In this document: piece after piece, positions 1-6,256 of the stretch
Numbering within the stretch: the first letter of the stretch is position 1
Layout: each line of letters starts with the position of its first letter
The notes under the pieces: model-generated
What the model saw: the letters and a program-made list of their open reading frames with translations, nothing else
Told to the model about the DNA's origin: nothing
The model's database searches: none
NCBI GenBank assembly: GCA_021778375.1
Contig: JAJYCM010000095.1
Span: 1-9,137, forward strand
Direction: 5' to 3'
DNA length: 9,137 nt
Source of the DNA: Bacteroidota bacterium
GTDB taxonomy: Bacteria; Bacteroidota; Ignavibacteria; Ignavibacteriales; Ignavibacteriaceae
Program-made: the position numbers and the translations under genes

Positions 1-1
1 T

Positions 2-649
2 GTAGTTCTATTCGATGAAATAGAGAAAGCACATCCCGATATTTTCAGCATTCTTTTGCAGGTACTTGATGACGGAGTGCTTACAGACAGCCTTGGAAGG
101 AAGGTTGATTTCAGAAATGCAATTATCATAATGACAACCAACATCGGAGCGCGTGATATAAAAAATATAGGCTCATTTGGCTTCGGAGGCGAAAATGAGG
201 CGGATAAATATTCCAGCCTTAAGAATACAGTTGAAGATGCAATGAAAAAATTATTCAACCCGGAATTTTTAAACCGTGTTGACGAAACTATTGTATTTAG
301 AAATTTAGAGAAGTCAGATATTCTTAAAATTATCGACATCGAGCTTAAAGACTTATATTACAATATGCATGAGAATAAATTGGAATTACAGATGGAGGAT
401 TCCGCCAAGAATTTTCTTGTCGATAAAGGTTTTGATCAGAAATACGGCGCTAGACCTTTACGACGAGCAATTCAAAAATATATTGAAGATATGATCGCCG
501 AAGAGATACTTCGCGGCTCATTTAAGGAAGGTTCCAAAATTATAGCCAAGCATTTTGAAAACACTGATGAAATAGTATTTATTGAAGATGATAGCGCTTT
601 GGACTCTCCACATGAGGAAAAAGAAAAAAGCGACACAACAGAATCGTAA
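2..649 (+). CDS. clpC: ATP-dependent Clp protease ATPase subunit ClpC, C-terminal part (5' end outside window)
   Basis: This is the end of a Clp/Hsp100 unfoldase that uses ATP to unfold proteins and feed them to the ClpP peptidase in the cytosol. The frame is open from base 2 and gives 215 residues. It begins inside the Walker B strand of the second AAA+ module (VVLFDE, acidic pair at visible residues 5-6). It continues through LQVLDDGVLTDS, the sensor-1 Asn in IIIMTTN (residue 47), the arginine-finger segment FLNRVDE (Arg92) and the sensor-2 box GARPLRR (149-155). An FGF tripeptide at 59-61 sits where ClpC proteins carry the VGF-type ClpP-docking loop, which favours ClpC over the non-proteolytic ClpB. 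After the D2 small domain there is a charged, acidic tail (about 193-215) rich in Glu, Asp and Ser. An internal TTG at 56 is not the start, because homology continues upstream to the window edge. The family call is firm, and ClpC against ClpA/ClpB is likely. Confidence 0.95.
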   Translation, partial: VVLFDEIEKAHPDIFSILLQVLDDGVLTDSLGRKVDFRNAIIIMTTNIGARDIKNIGSFGFGGENEADKYSSLKNTVEDAMKKLFNPEFLNRVDETIVFRNLEKSDILKIIDIELKDLYYNMHENKLELQMEDSAKNFLVDKGFDQKYGARPLRRAIQKYIEDMIAEEILRGSFKEGSKIIAKHFENTDEIVFIEDDSALDSPHEEKEKSDTTES

Positions 650-678
650 CCCTTGGATGATTTGTGAAACAATAAATT

Positions 679-715
679 AAAAAGCGTATTAACTTTATTT
701 GATACGCTTTTTTTT
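679..715 (+). terminator. Rho-independent terminator after clpC
   Basis: AAAAGCGTAT at 680-689 pairs perfectly with ATACGCTTTT at 702-711. The stem can be lengthened inward by a G-U pair and two A-U pairs, leaving the six-base loop CTTTAT (693-698). An unbroken run of eight T residues (708-715) overlaps the 3' arm and completes the signature. It starts about 30 bp after the clpC stop codon. Because the 5' arm begins with A residues it could also work on the opposite strand, but no gene approaches from that side. Confidence 0.9.
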
Positions 716-733
716 CGTTAAACATTTAATCAC

Positions 734-737
734 GGAG
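734..737 (+). promoter_or_regulatory. Shine-Dalgarno site of the pterin dehydratase gene
   Basis: GGAG lies five bases before the ATG at 743 and supports that start. Only about 27 bp separate the end of the upstream terminator's T-run from this ATG. Confidence 0.6.
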
Positions 738-742
738 AAACT

Positions 743-1027
743 ATGGTAACACTGACGAGGGTTGAAATAGATGAAAATCTAAAATCTTTAAGCGGGTGGA
801 TTTTTTCTGAAAATAAAATTGAAAAGGAATTTAAATTGAAGGATTTTAGCGGCGCTCTTGATTTTGTAAACAAGATAGGCATTGAAGCTGAAAAGATGGA
901 TCATCATCCTGATATATTAATTCATTCATGGAATAAAGTAAAGATATTTCTTTCAACACACAGCGCGGGCGGTGTTACTTCGAACGATTTTAATCTTGCA
1001 AATAAAATTGAAATAATTGCCGGATGA
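743..1027 (+). CDS. Pterin-4a-carbinolamine dehydratase (PCD/DCoH family)
   Basis: Members of this family dehydrate 4a-hydroxytetrahydrobiopterin in the cytosol, recycling the pterin cofactor of aromatic amino acid hydroxylases. The 94-residue product is normal family length. It carries the full active-site signature: Glu50, then His54-His55-Pro56, Trp63, His73 and Asp82 at the expected spacing (EKMDHHPD, then W-N-K-V, then THSAGG, then ND). All catalytic residues are therefore present. The start is ATG with GGAG five bases upstream. The gene opens a tightly coupled run, and its TGA overlaps the next ATG as ATGA. No phenylalanine hydroxylase or molybdopterin gene is visible nearby, so the physiological substrate is open. 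Many bacteria carry PCD homologues without an aromatic hydroxylase, and roles in molybdopterin metabolism have been proposed for some. The symbol phhB would fit only if a hydroxylase partner exists, so I leave it blank. Confidence 0.92.
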   Translation: MVTLTRVEIDENLKSLSGWIFSENKIEKEFKLKDFSGALDFVNKIGIEAEKMDHHPDILIHSWNKVKIFLSTHSAGGVTSNDFNLANKIEIIAG

Positions 1028-1332
1028 CAAATAGGCTTGAAGCTCTTTTGAATTTGTTGAATCAGAATCCTAACGATTCATTTACAAAATATGGAATTGC
1101 GCTTGAGTATGTTGCTAAAAAAGATTTTATTAATGCCGAGAAGTATTTTAAGACACTATTAGAATCGGACCCAAATTATGTACCTGCTTATATGCAGTAT
1201 GCCATTCTTAAATCAAATCAGAATAATATTGAAGAAGCAAAATATTTATTTAATCAAGGAATCATAAAAGCGAGAGAAGCGGGTGACAAACGCGCTGCTT
1301 CGGAAATGGAGGAATTTTTAGATGAGCTTTAA
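1024..1332 (+). CDS. Small tetratricopeptide-repeat protein
   Basis: This is a 102-residue, all-helical protein with no signal peptide or membrane segment, so it is probably cytosolic. Residues 17-50 form a complete 34-residue TPR, with the usual small/aromatic positions and the proline at the end (NAEKYFKTLLESDPN region). Residues 51-84 form a second TPR (AYMQYAILKSNQNNIEEAKYLF region), followed by a capping helix (about 86-102). TPRs are scaffolds for protein binding, and the sequence does not reveal the partner. The start codon overlaps the upstream stop as ATGA, and the 3' end overlaps pyrE by 11 bp, so translation is probably coupled to both neighbours. The fold call is firm; the role is unknown. 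Confidence 0.85.
   Translation: MTNRLEALLNLLNQNPNDSFTKYGIALEYVAKKDFINAEKYFKTLLESDPNYVPAYMQYAILKSNQNNIEEAKYLFNQGIIKAREAGDKRAASEMEEFLDEL
1308..1313 (+). promoter_or_regulatory. Strong Shine-Dalgarno site for pyrE, inside the TPR gene
   Basis: GGAGGA sits eight bases before the pyrE ATG at 1322 and lies within the last codons of the TPR gene. It fixes the pyrE start despite the 11-bp overlap. Confidence 0.8.
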
Positions 1333-1903
1333 CGAAGAAGAAGTTTTTCAACTATTTAAGGAAACAGAAGCATTGCTTGAAGGTCATTTCTTGTTGACTT
1401 CAGGGCGGCACAGCAATGTTTATTTCCAATGCGCTAAAGTTTTGCAATATCCAAAATACAACGAATTATTAAGTGCGATTATTGCAAGTTATTTTAAGTC
1501 TTTTGAAATTGATACGGTAATTGCGCCGGCTATCGGCGGGATTGTAGTTGGTCAAGAAGTCGCACGTCAGTTAAATAAGAAATTTATTTTTGCAGAACGA
1601 GAAGATAAAGCTTTATTGCTTCGAAGAGGATTCTCACTTAAAGAAGGAGAGAAAGTTTTAATATGCGAAGATGTTGTTACAACCGGAGGTTCAGTATTTG
1701 AAGTAATCGACATTGTAAAAAGTAATAACGCAATTGTTCAAGGAGTGGGTTTTATAGTTGACCGAAGCAACGGAAAAGTAGATTTTAGATTTCCGCAAAC
1801 AAGCGCGATGAAAATTGATGCAATATCTTTTCCGGCTGATGAATGCGAACTATGCAAGAAAGGCATTCCGTTGATTAAGCCCGGTTCAAAAAAAATATTG
1901 TAA
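1322..1903 (+). CDS. pyrE: Orotate phosphoribosyltransferase, Thermus-type
   Basis: PyrE joins orotate to PRPP, making orotidine 5'-phosphate in the fifth step of UMP synthesis in the cytosol. The 193-residue product shows the N-terminal substrate segment LTSGRHSNVYF (about 25-35). It also has the strand-loop VIAPAIGGIVVGQE (66-79) and a textbook PRPP-binding loop VLICEDVVTTGGS (112-124), whose two adjacent acidic residues (Glu116-Asp117) and TTGGS contact PRPP. AEREDK near 91-96 matches the flexible catalytic loop region. A C-terminal C-x-x-C (Cys175, Cys178) followed by KKGIPLIKPGSK is typical of the clade that includes the Thermus enzyme and differs from the E. coli form. The ATG is supported by GGAGGA and overlaps the TPR gene by 11 bp. 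No other pyrimidine gene is in view. Confidence 0.95.
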   Translation: MSFNEEEVFQLFKETEALLEGHFLLTSGRHSNVYFQCAKVLQYPKYNELLSAIIASYFKSFEIDTVIAPAIGGIVVGQEVARQLNKKFIFAEREDKALLLRRGFSLKEGEKVLICEDVVTTGGSVFEVIDIVKSNNAIVQGVGFIVDRSNGKVDFRFPQTSAMKIDAISFPADECELCKKGIPLIKPGSKKIL

Positions 1904-1929
1904 TAAACAAATGCTTGAAAAAATTATAT

Positions 1930-3171
1930 ATGGGAATTATGGATCAAAAAGGATTACACAAAACAGTTGAAGCAATTGCATCTCAAAAATTCTTATCCGA
2001 AAAAGAGATGCTAGTTTCAGTGCTTAACCAAATAATTGAGCATGAAAATATCAAAGTAACCGGTGGAAGGATATGGCAGCTTGATGCTATAGAGGGGGAT
2101 TATATTTTGCTCTATCAAACCGGCAGCCTTGAAAAAATTGTTCCTATGTTCCGCGTTAAAATTACGGATTACCCTTTATTTGATTTGATTGCAAAAGAAA
2201 GAACTATTCTTGGAAATGAAACTAATGAATTTTTACGGGGCATAGGTATATTCCAATATTCCGCTTCGGGTGTGGGTTCTAAGATTCGTGTTAATGGAAA
2301 ATTGTATTATGAATATTTACTAGCGTTGAATTCGGAACAAATTAATGAAGATCTACGTTTAACGCTGAATATAATTGCGACGGCACTTACTTCGCAAATA
2401 AATCAGATAAGATCTTTACATCGTGCTAATACATTGAGAGCAGACATAGACAAAGCACGCGAGCTTCAAAAGAGTATTTTACCTGAGCATGAATATTATT
2501 TTCATAATTATGTATTGTTCGGAATAACCGACCCTGCAGAAATTGTTGGAGGTGATTTTTTCGATTATCTTGAAATAGGGAAAGACAAGAATTTACTCGG
2601 TGTAACTGTGGGAGATGCTGCCAGTAAAGGCGTAAGCGCTGCAGCCGAGGCAATGTATATCTCAGGTGCGCTAAGGATGGCATGTAACTTTGAAATCAAA
2701 ATGGCTTTGCTGATGAAGCGAATGAACTCCCTCGTTAATAAGATATTTGCAGATGATAAATTCGCATCTCTTTTTTACGGTGAATTATCCACGGACCAAA
2801 GCGGGTTATTTCTTTATGCCAATGCTGGCCATAATCCACCGATGTTTTTACGACACGATTCGGAAGAAATTATTTACTTAAATCCAACCGGTCCAGTTTT
2901 AGGACCAACTCCAAATGCAAAATACACTATTGAAAATATAAATTTTCAATTGGGAGATGTTTTACTAATTTTTTCCGATGGTGTAGTTGACTCCACAAAC
3001 AGTACATTTGAAGGGTATGGCGAAAAAAGGATCAGCGACATTTTACAGCAAAACAAACATTTATCGCCAAAGGAAATCACTTATAAGATTTTAGATGCTC
3101 TAATTTCTTTTTCTAATAACGGTAGTTACAGTGATGATAAAACTTTAGTCGTAATTAAAAGAGTGAAGTAA
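1930..3171 (+). CDS. GAF-domain SpoIIE/RsbU-type serine phosphatase (PP2C family)
   Basis: This is a soluble PP2C-type phosphatase of the kind that dephosphorylates anti-sigma-factor antagonists in partner-switching pathways. From the ATG at 1930 it has 413 residues. Residues about 20-160 look like a GAF-type sensor domain. A helical linker follows, with the hallmark KARELQKSILPE (about 175-186). The catalytic domain contains GGDFFD (metal-binding Asp209 and Asp212), VGDAASKG (Asp229), NAGHNPP (298-304), LIFSDGVVD (Asp350) and SDDKTLVV (Asp402-Asp403). All metal-ligand aspartates are present, so it should be active. The start is uncertain: ATG at 1930 or 1939, or TTG at 1915, with no good Shine-Dalgarno site for any. 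The ATG at 1911 is in another frame. No kinase, antagonist or sigma factor gene is in the window, so its partner is unknown. It follows pyrE by about 26 bp and probably shares its transcript. Confidence 0.9.
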   Translation: MGIMDQKGLHKTVEAIASQKFLSEKEMLVSVLNQIIEHENIKVTGGRIWQLDAIEGDYILLYQTGSLEKIVPMFRVKITDYPLFDLIAKERTILGNETNEFLRGIGIFQYSASGVGSKIRVNGKLYYEYLLALNSEQINEDLRLTLNIIATALTSQINQIRSLHRANTLRADIDKARELQKSILPEHEYYFHNYVLFGITDPAEIVGGDFFDYLEIGKDKNLLGVTVGDAASKGVSAAAEAMYISGALRMACNFEIKMALLMKRMNSLVNKIFADDKFASLFYGELSTDQSGLFLYANAGHNPPMFLRHDSEEIIYLNPTGPVLGPTPNAKYTIENINFQLGDVLLIFSDGVVDSTNSTFEGYGEKRISDILQQNKHLSPKEITYKILDALISFSNNGSYSDDKTLVVIKRVK

Positions 3172-3189
3172 ATAAAGCCTAGCGTGCAA

Positions 3190-3221
3190 AACCTTGCCTA
3201 CCTAATGCCAATCGCAAGGTT
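3190..3221. repeat. 8-bp inverted repeat with 16-base loop
   Basis: AACCTTGC (3190-3197) and GCAAGGTT (3214-3221) are perfect inverted complements, beginning 18 bp after the phosphatase stop codon. No T-run follows on the + strand, so it does not fit a simple terminator. It may stabilise the mRNA 3' end, act as part of a compound terminator with the hairpin at 3261-3291, or bind a protein. Confidence 0.45.
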
Positions 3222-3260
3222 ATTGAAAAAACAAAGATATAAACGCAAATGGGATAAAAT

Positions 3261-3291
3261 TTTTCGCAGCAAAAAAGCGAAAATGTTTTTT
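3261..3291 (+). terminator. Possible rho-independent terminator after the phosphatase gene
   Basis: TTTTCGC (3261-3267) pairs with GCGAAAA (3277-3283) around a nine-base A-rich loop. Six T residues (3286-3291) follow two bases later. Only three of the seven pairs are G-C, so the stem is weak and the call tentative. Its place, about 90 bp past the phosphatase stop and about 38 bp before the ALDH start, is where a transcript boundary would be expected. Confidence 0.45.
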
Positions 3292-3328
3292 CATAAATAT
3301 TATCATTTATTAGTTTGGAATAAATATA

Positions 3329-4705
3329 ATGGGTAGCAAGATGATAAAGTCAATAAATCCAGCAACAGATGAAGAGATAAAATCATATCAGGTAATGGAT
3401 GAAATAGAAATCGCAAAAATAATTTCATTATCGAATTCAGATTTTCTAAGTTGGAAAGAAACTGGTTTTTCAGAACGTACATTAAAGATGAAAAGAGCCG
3501 CAGAAATTTTACGACAGAAAAGAGATTCGCTTGGAAAGTTAATGACATTAGAAATGGGTAAACCAATTCTTCAATCGAAATCTGAAATAGAAAAGTGCGC
3601 ATGGGTTTGCGATTACTTTGCAGATAATGCAGAAAGATTTTTATCGGATGAAGTTATAGCCACAGAGGCATCAAAAAGCTTTGTTACGTTTCGGCCTTTG
3701 GGAGCAGTGTTAGCAGTGATGCCCTGGAATTTTCCTTTCTGGCAAGTATTTCGTTTTGCAGCACCAAATTTAATGGCAGGAAATGCAGGCATTTTAAAGC
3801 ATTCTTCAAATGTAACCGGATGCGCTTTAGCTATAGAAGAAATTTTTAGAGAAGCAGGCTTCCCGGATAATATTTTTAGGACTTTAATCGTACCTTCCAA
3901 AAGGATCAAAGAGATAATAGAGAATAAAAATATACGTGCAGTTACAATTACCGGCAGTGTTGCAGCTGGTAAATCAGTTGCAGGGTTAGCTGGTTCTGTA
4001 CTAAAGAAAACAGTTTTGGAATTAGGCGGAAGCGATCCCTATTTAATTCTTAAAGATGCTGACCTTGAACAAGCTTCTGGGACATGCGTCGTATCGCGCC
4101 TAATAAACGGAGGTCAAAGCTGCATTGCCGCAAAAAGATTTATTGTGGTAGAAGATGTTTATAAAGAATTTGAAAGGCTTTTTCTTCAAAAGATGGAAAA
4201 AAGGAAGATGGGCAATCCACTTGATACAGCAAATGATTTGGGACCTCAAGCACGTACTGACCTGCGCGACGAATTGCATGAACAAGTAGAAAGAAGCATC
4301 CGCCTCGGCGCTAAACTTTTACTTGGCGGATATATTCCTGATATGAAAGGCGCTTACTATCCTCCGACTGTTCTTGCCGATGTTAGACCAGGAATGCCTG
4401 CTTATGATGAAGAACTTTTCGGACCGGTTGCCGCGTTGATCCGCGTAAAAAATGAAGAAGAAGGAATTAGAACTGCTAATGATTCAAACTTCGGTTTGGG
4501 TGCAGCAGTTTTCACATCCGACATAAAGCGGGGGGAAATAATAGCTAAAGAAAAAATTAATTCAGGCAGTTGTTTTGTCAATGAATTTGTAAAGTCAGAT
4601 CCACGACTTCCATTCGGTGGGATTAATGAATCCGGTTATGGCAGAGAGCTATCTGCAATTGGAATAAAAGAGTTTGTAAATATTAAAACGGTTTATTTAA
4701 AATGA
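3329..4705 (+). CDS. Succinate-semialdehyde dehydrogenase-type aldehyde dehydrogenase (Sad/GabD1-like)
   Basis: This is a soluble NAD(P)-dependent aldehyde dehydrogenase. Its closest recognisable type is the short succinate-semialdehyde dehydrogenase group (E. coli Sad/YneI, mycobacterial GabD1), which oxidises succinate semialdehyde to succinate. The 458 residues match that group's length. They carry MPWNFPFWQV with the oxyanion Asn134, the cofactor Lys157 (ILKHSSN), ITGSVAAG (207-214), the general-base Glu231 in LELGGSDP, catalytic Cys265 in GGQSCIAAKR, EELFGPVA (361-368) and the C-terminal LPFGGINESGYGRE. All catalytic residues are intact. The substrate is a family inference; other short semialdehydes or fatty aldehydes are possible. 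The ATG at 3329 has a weak GGAA upstream. ATG at 3341 is an equally good start and would give the usual family opening MIKSINPAT. No GABA transaminase is near. Confidence 0.9.
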   Translation: MGSKMIKSINPATDEEIKSYQVMDEIEIAKIISLSNSDFLSWKETGFSERTLKMKRAAEILRQKRDSLGKLMTLEMGKPILQSKSEIEKCAWVCDYFADNAERFLSDEVIATEASKSFVTFRPLGAVLAVMPWNFPFWQVFRFAAPNLMAGNAGILKHSSNVTGCALAIEEIFREAGFPDNIFRTLIVPSKRIKEIIENKNIRAVTITGSVAAGKSVAGLAGSVLKKTVLELGGSDPYLILKDADLEQASGTCVVSRLINGGQSCIAAKRFIVVEDVYKEFERLFLQKMEKRKMGNPLDTANDLGPQARTDLRDELHEQVERSIRLGAKLLLGGYIPDMKGAYYPPTVLADVRPGMPAYDEELFGPVAALIRVKNEEEGIRTANDSNFGLGAAVFTSDIKRGEIIAKEKINSGSCFVNEFVKSDPRLPFGGINESGYGRELSAIGIKEFVNIKTVYLK

Positions 4706-4739
4706 TTTTAATATTTAGACTTTGGAGACGTCAAGAGAA

Positions 4740-5468
4740 TTGAAAAACTATAAATTATTAATTCAATATGACGGGACAAATTATTCTGGCTGGCAAATAC
4801 AGAGAAATGCCGAGACCGTTCAACAAAAAATATCCGATTCGATAAAAACTATTTTGAGGGAGGAAGTTAATTTAATTGGTTCCGGCAGAACCGATTCCGG
4901 AGTTCATGCATTAGGACAAATTGCTAATTTCCGGTCAAAGCAGGAAATTGATTTGTATAGATTCAGGCATTCACTTAATTCAATTCTGCCGTTCGATATT
5001 TCTATATTACAAATTGAAAAAACTAATGAACTTTTCCATGCGAGGTTTGATGCAAAAAAGAGAAATTATATTTATCTAATTTCAAAGTTCAAATCCCCTT
5101 TTTATAATCGATATTCTTTCTTCTATCACAATAAAATCGATTGTGAACGCTTAAATCTATTTAGTAAAGTATTAATACGTAAAGCAGATTTTTCTTCTTT
5201 TTCAAGAAAGGACAGCGAAACTGAAAACAAAGTTTGCAATATTTACAGCGCCGGTTGGAAAGAATTAAAAGAACTAATAATTTTTAAAATCGAAGCCGAT
5301 AGATTTTTACATGGGATGGTCAGAACAGTTATAGGAACTCTTTTAAGTGCATTAAAAAATAATTTAGATGAAAAATATATCGATGATATTATTTTGAAAA
5401 CAGACAGGGAGTCTGCCGGCGAAGCGGTTCCGGCAAAAGGTTTATTTCTTTTTAAGGTAAAATATTAA
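4740..5468 (+). CDS. truA: tRNA pseudouridine(38-40) synthase TruA, TTG start
   Basis: TruA converts uridines 38-40 of the tRNA anticodon stem-loop to pseudouridine. The 242-residue product opens KNYKLLIQYDGTNYSGWQIQ, the standard TruA N-terminus. It has the catalytic motif GSGRTDSGVHA with nucleophile Asp52, the RYxY-like RNYIYLI strand (about 107-114), the conserved segment RFLHGMVRTVIGTLL (about 188-202) and AVPAKGLFLFK at the C-terminus. There is no in-frame ATG near the start, and an in-frame TAG at 4716-4718 rules out anything further upstream. Two TTG codons remain, 4722 and 4740. I prefer 4740 because it gives the canonical MKNYKL opening and has GGAG at 4724-4727 upstream, though the spacing is long. 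It follows the ALDH stop by 34 bp, and a single base separates its stop from the next gene. Confidence 0.94.
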   Translation: MKNYKLLIQYDGTNYSGWQIQRNAETVQQKISDSIKTILREEVNLIGSGRTDSGVHALGQIANFRSKQEIDLYRFRHSLNSILPFDISILQIEKTNELFHARFDAKKRNYIYLISKFKSPFYNRYSFFYHNKIDCERLNLFSKVLIRKADFSSFSRKDSETENKVCNIYSAGWKELKELIIFKIEADRFLHGMVRTVIGTLLSALKNNLDEKYIDDIILKTDRESAGEAVPAKGLFLFKVKY

Positions 5469-5469
5469 T

Positions 5470-6225
5470 ATGATAGATTTCAGTTCAAAAACTGTGTTAA
5501 TAACAGGCGGTTCACGAGGAATCGGCGCTGCATGTGTAAAACTTTTTGCCAATGCAAATGCTGACGTTGCCTTTACATATTCATCAAACCAAACTGCCGC
5601 AAAAAAATTGGCTAGTGAAATTTCTAAGACAAAAAAGATTAAACATTATATGGTGGATTTAAATTCCGCTACTGAAATTGAAGAATGTACACAAAAAATA
5701 ATTTCTGATTTCGGCATGATAGATATTCTTATAAACAACGCCGGTATTTGGAAATATGGCAAAGCCGATGAATTGACACTCGAAGAATGGGAAGAAACTA
5801 TTCGTATAAATCTCACGGGAACTTTCTTATTTACAAAAGCAGTGATTCCCACTATGAAAAAAAATAGATTCGGCAGAATTATTAATATTAGCTCAACAGC
5901 AGGACAAAGAGGCGAACCTTTTTACTCTCACTATGCATCATCGAAAGGAGGAGTTATTGCATTAACAAAATCCTTAGCAGCAGAGCTGGGTGAATATAAT
6001 ATAAACGTAAATTGTGTAGCTCCCGGTTGGGTTATTACTGATATGAGCGCGGGTGTTTTTTCAGACTCAGAGTATAAAGAAAAAGTTAGAAATGACATTC
6101 CCGTCAAAAGAATCGCCACTGCCGAGGATATTGCGGGACCAGTTTTATTTCTTGCTTCTGACTTAGCCCGGCATATAAACGGAGAAATATTAAATGTTAA
6201 CGGCGGTTCGGTTTTATGCGGATAA
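5470..6225 (+). CDS. FabG-like short-chain dehydrogenase/reductase
   Basis: This is a classical Rossmann-fold SDR of 251 residues. The dinucleotide loop is TGGSRGIG (12-19), followed by the NNAG motif (89-92), Asn114 in RINLTG, and a catalytic Ser142-Tyr155-Lys159 triad in ISSTAG and YASSKGG. APGWVITDM (184-192) and a C-terminal GEILNVNGGSVLCG complete the pattern. Overall it resembles 3-oxoacyl-ACP reductase (FabG), which uses NADPH to reduce 3-ketoacyl-ACP in fatty acid synthesis. SDR substrate assignment from sequence alone is unreliable, however, and no acyl carrier protein or ketosynthase gene lies beside it, so an accessory FabG or another ketone/alcohol substrate is possible. ATG follows the truA stop after one base, and only a weak AAGG precedes it, so expression probably depends on coupling to truA. 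Confidence 0.88.
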   Translation: MIDFSSKTVLITGGSRGIGAACVKLFANANADVAFTYSSNQTAAKKLASEISKTKKIKHYMVDLNSATEIEECTQKIISDFGMIDILINNAGIWKYGKADELTLEEWEETIRINLTGTFLFTKAVIPTMKKNRFGRIINISSTAGQRGEPFYSHYASSKGGVIALTKSLAAELGEYNINVNCVAPGWVITDMSAGVFSDSEYKEKVRNDIPVKRIATAEDIAGPVLFLASDLARHINGEILNVNGGSVLCG

Positions 6226-6244
6226 AATTTTTACAACTAAAAAG

Positions 6245-6250
6245 AAGGAG
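6245..6250 (+). promoter_or_regulatory. Strong Shine-Dalgarno site deciding the DUF2231 gene start
   Basis: AAGGAG lies six bases before the ATG at 6257. It favours that start over the in-frame ATG at 6194, which falls inside the upstream SDR gene and would add a lysine-rich, non-conserved extension. Confidence 0.8.
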
Positions 6251-6256
6251 AAGATA

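Noticed and set aside
1911..1970. ATG at 1911 as the start of the phosphatase gene
   Set aside because: It is in a different frame and reaches a stop after about 20 codons.
2426..2683. Minus-strand open frame of 85 codons opposite the phosphatase catalytic domain
   Set aside because: It is an antisense shadow of a strongly conserved coding region, with a compositionally odd Leu/Arg/Gln-rich product and no motif.
3285..3317. Bacteroidota-type promoter (TTG and TAnnTTTG boxes) ahead of the ALDH gene
   Set aside because: TTAGTTTG at 3310-3317 is one base off the downstream box, but no TTG box lies at the expected distance upstream.
3303..4285. Minus-strand open frames opposite the ALDH gene
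   Set aside because: They lie opposite conserved ALDH motifs, have no recognisable domains, and no minus-strand ribosome site or promoter stands out.
4722..4739. TTG at 4722 as the truA start
   Set aside because: It cannot be excluded, but the six extra residues are not part of the usual TruA N-terminus and the GGAG site would then lie inside the gene.
6194..6256. N-terminal extension of the DUF2231 gene from an ATG at 6194
   Set aside because: It lies inside the SDR gene, adds a non-conserved lysine-rich stretch, and is beaten by the AAGGAG site directly before the ATG at 6257.
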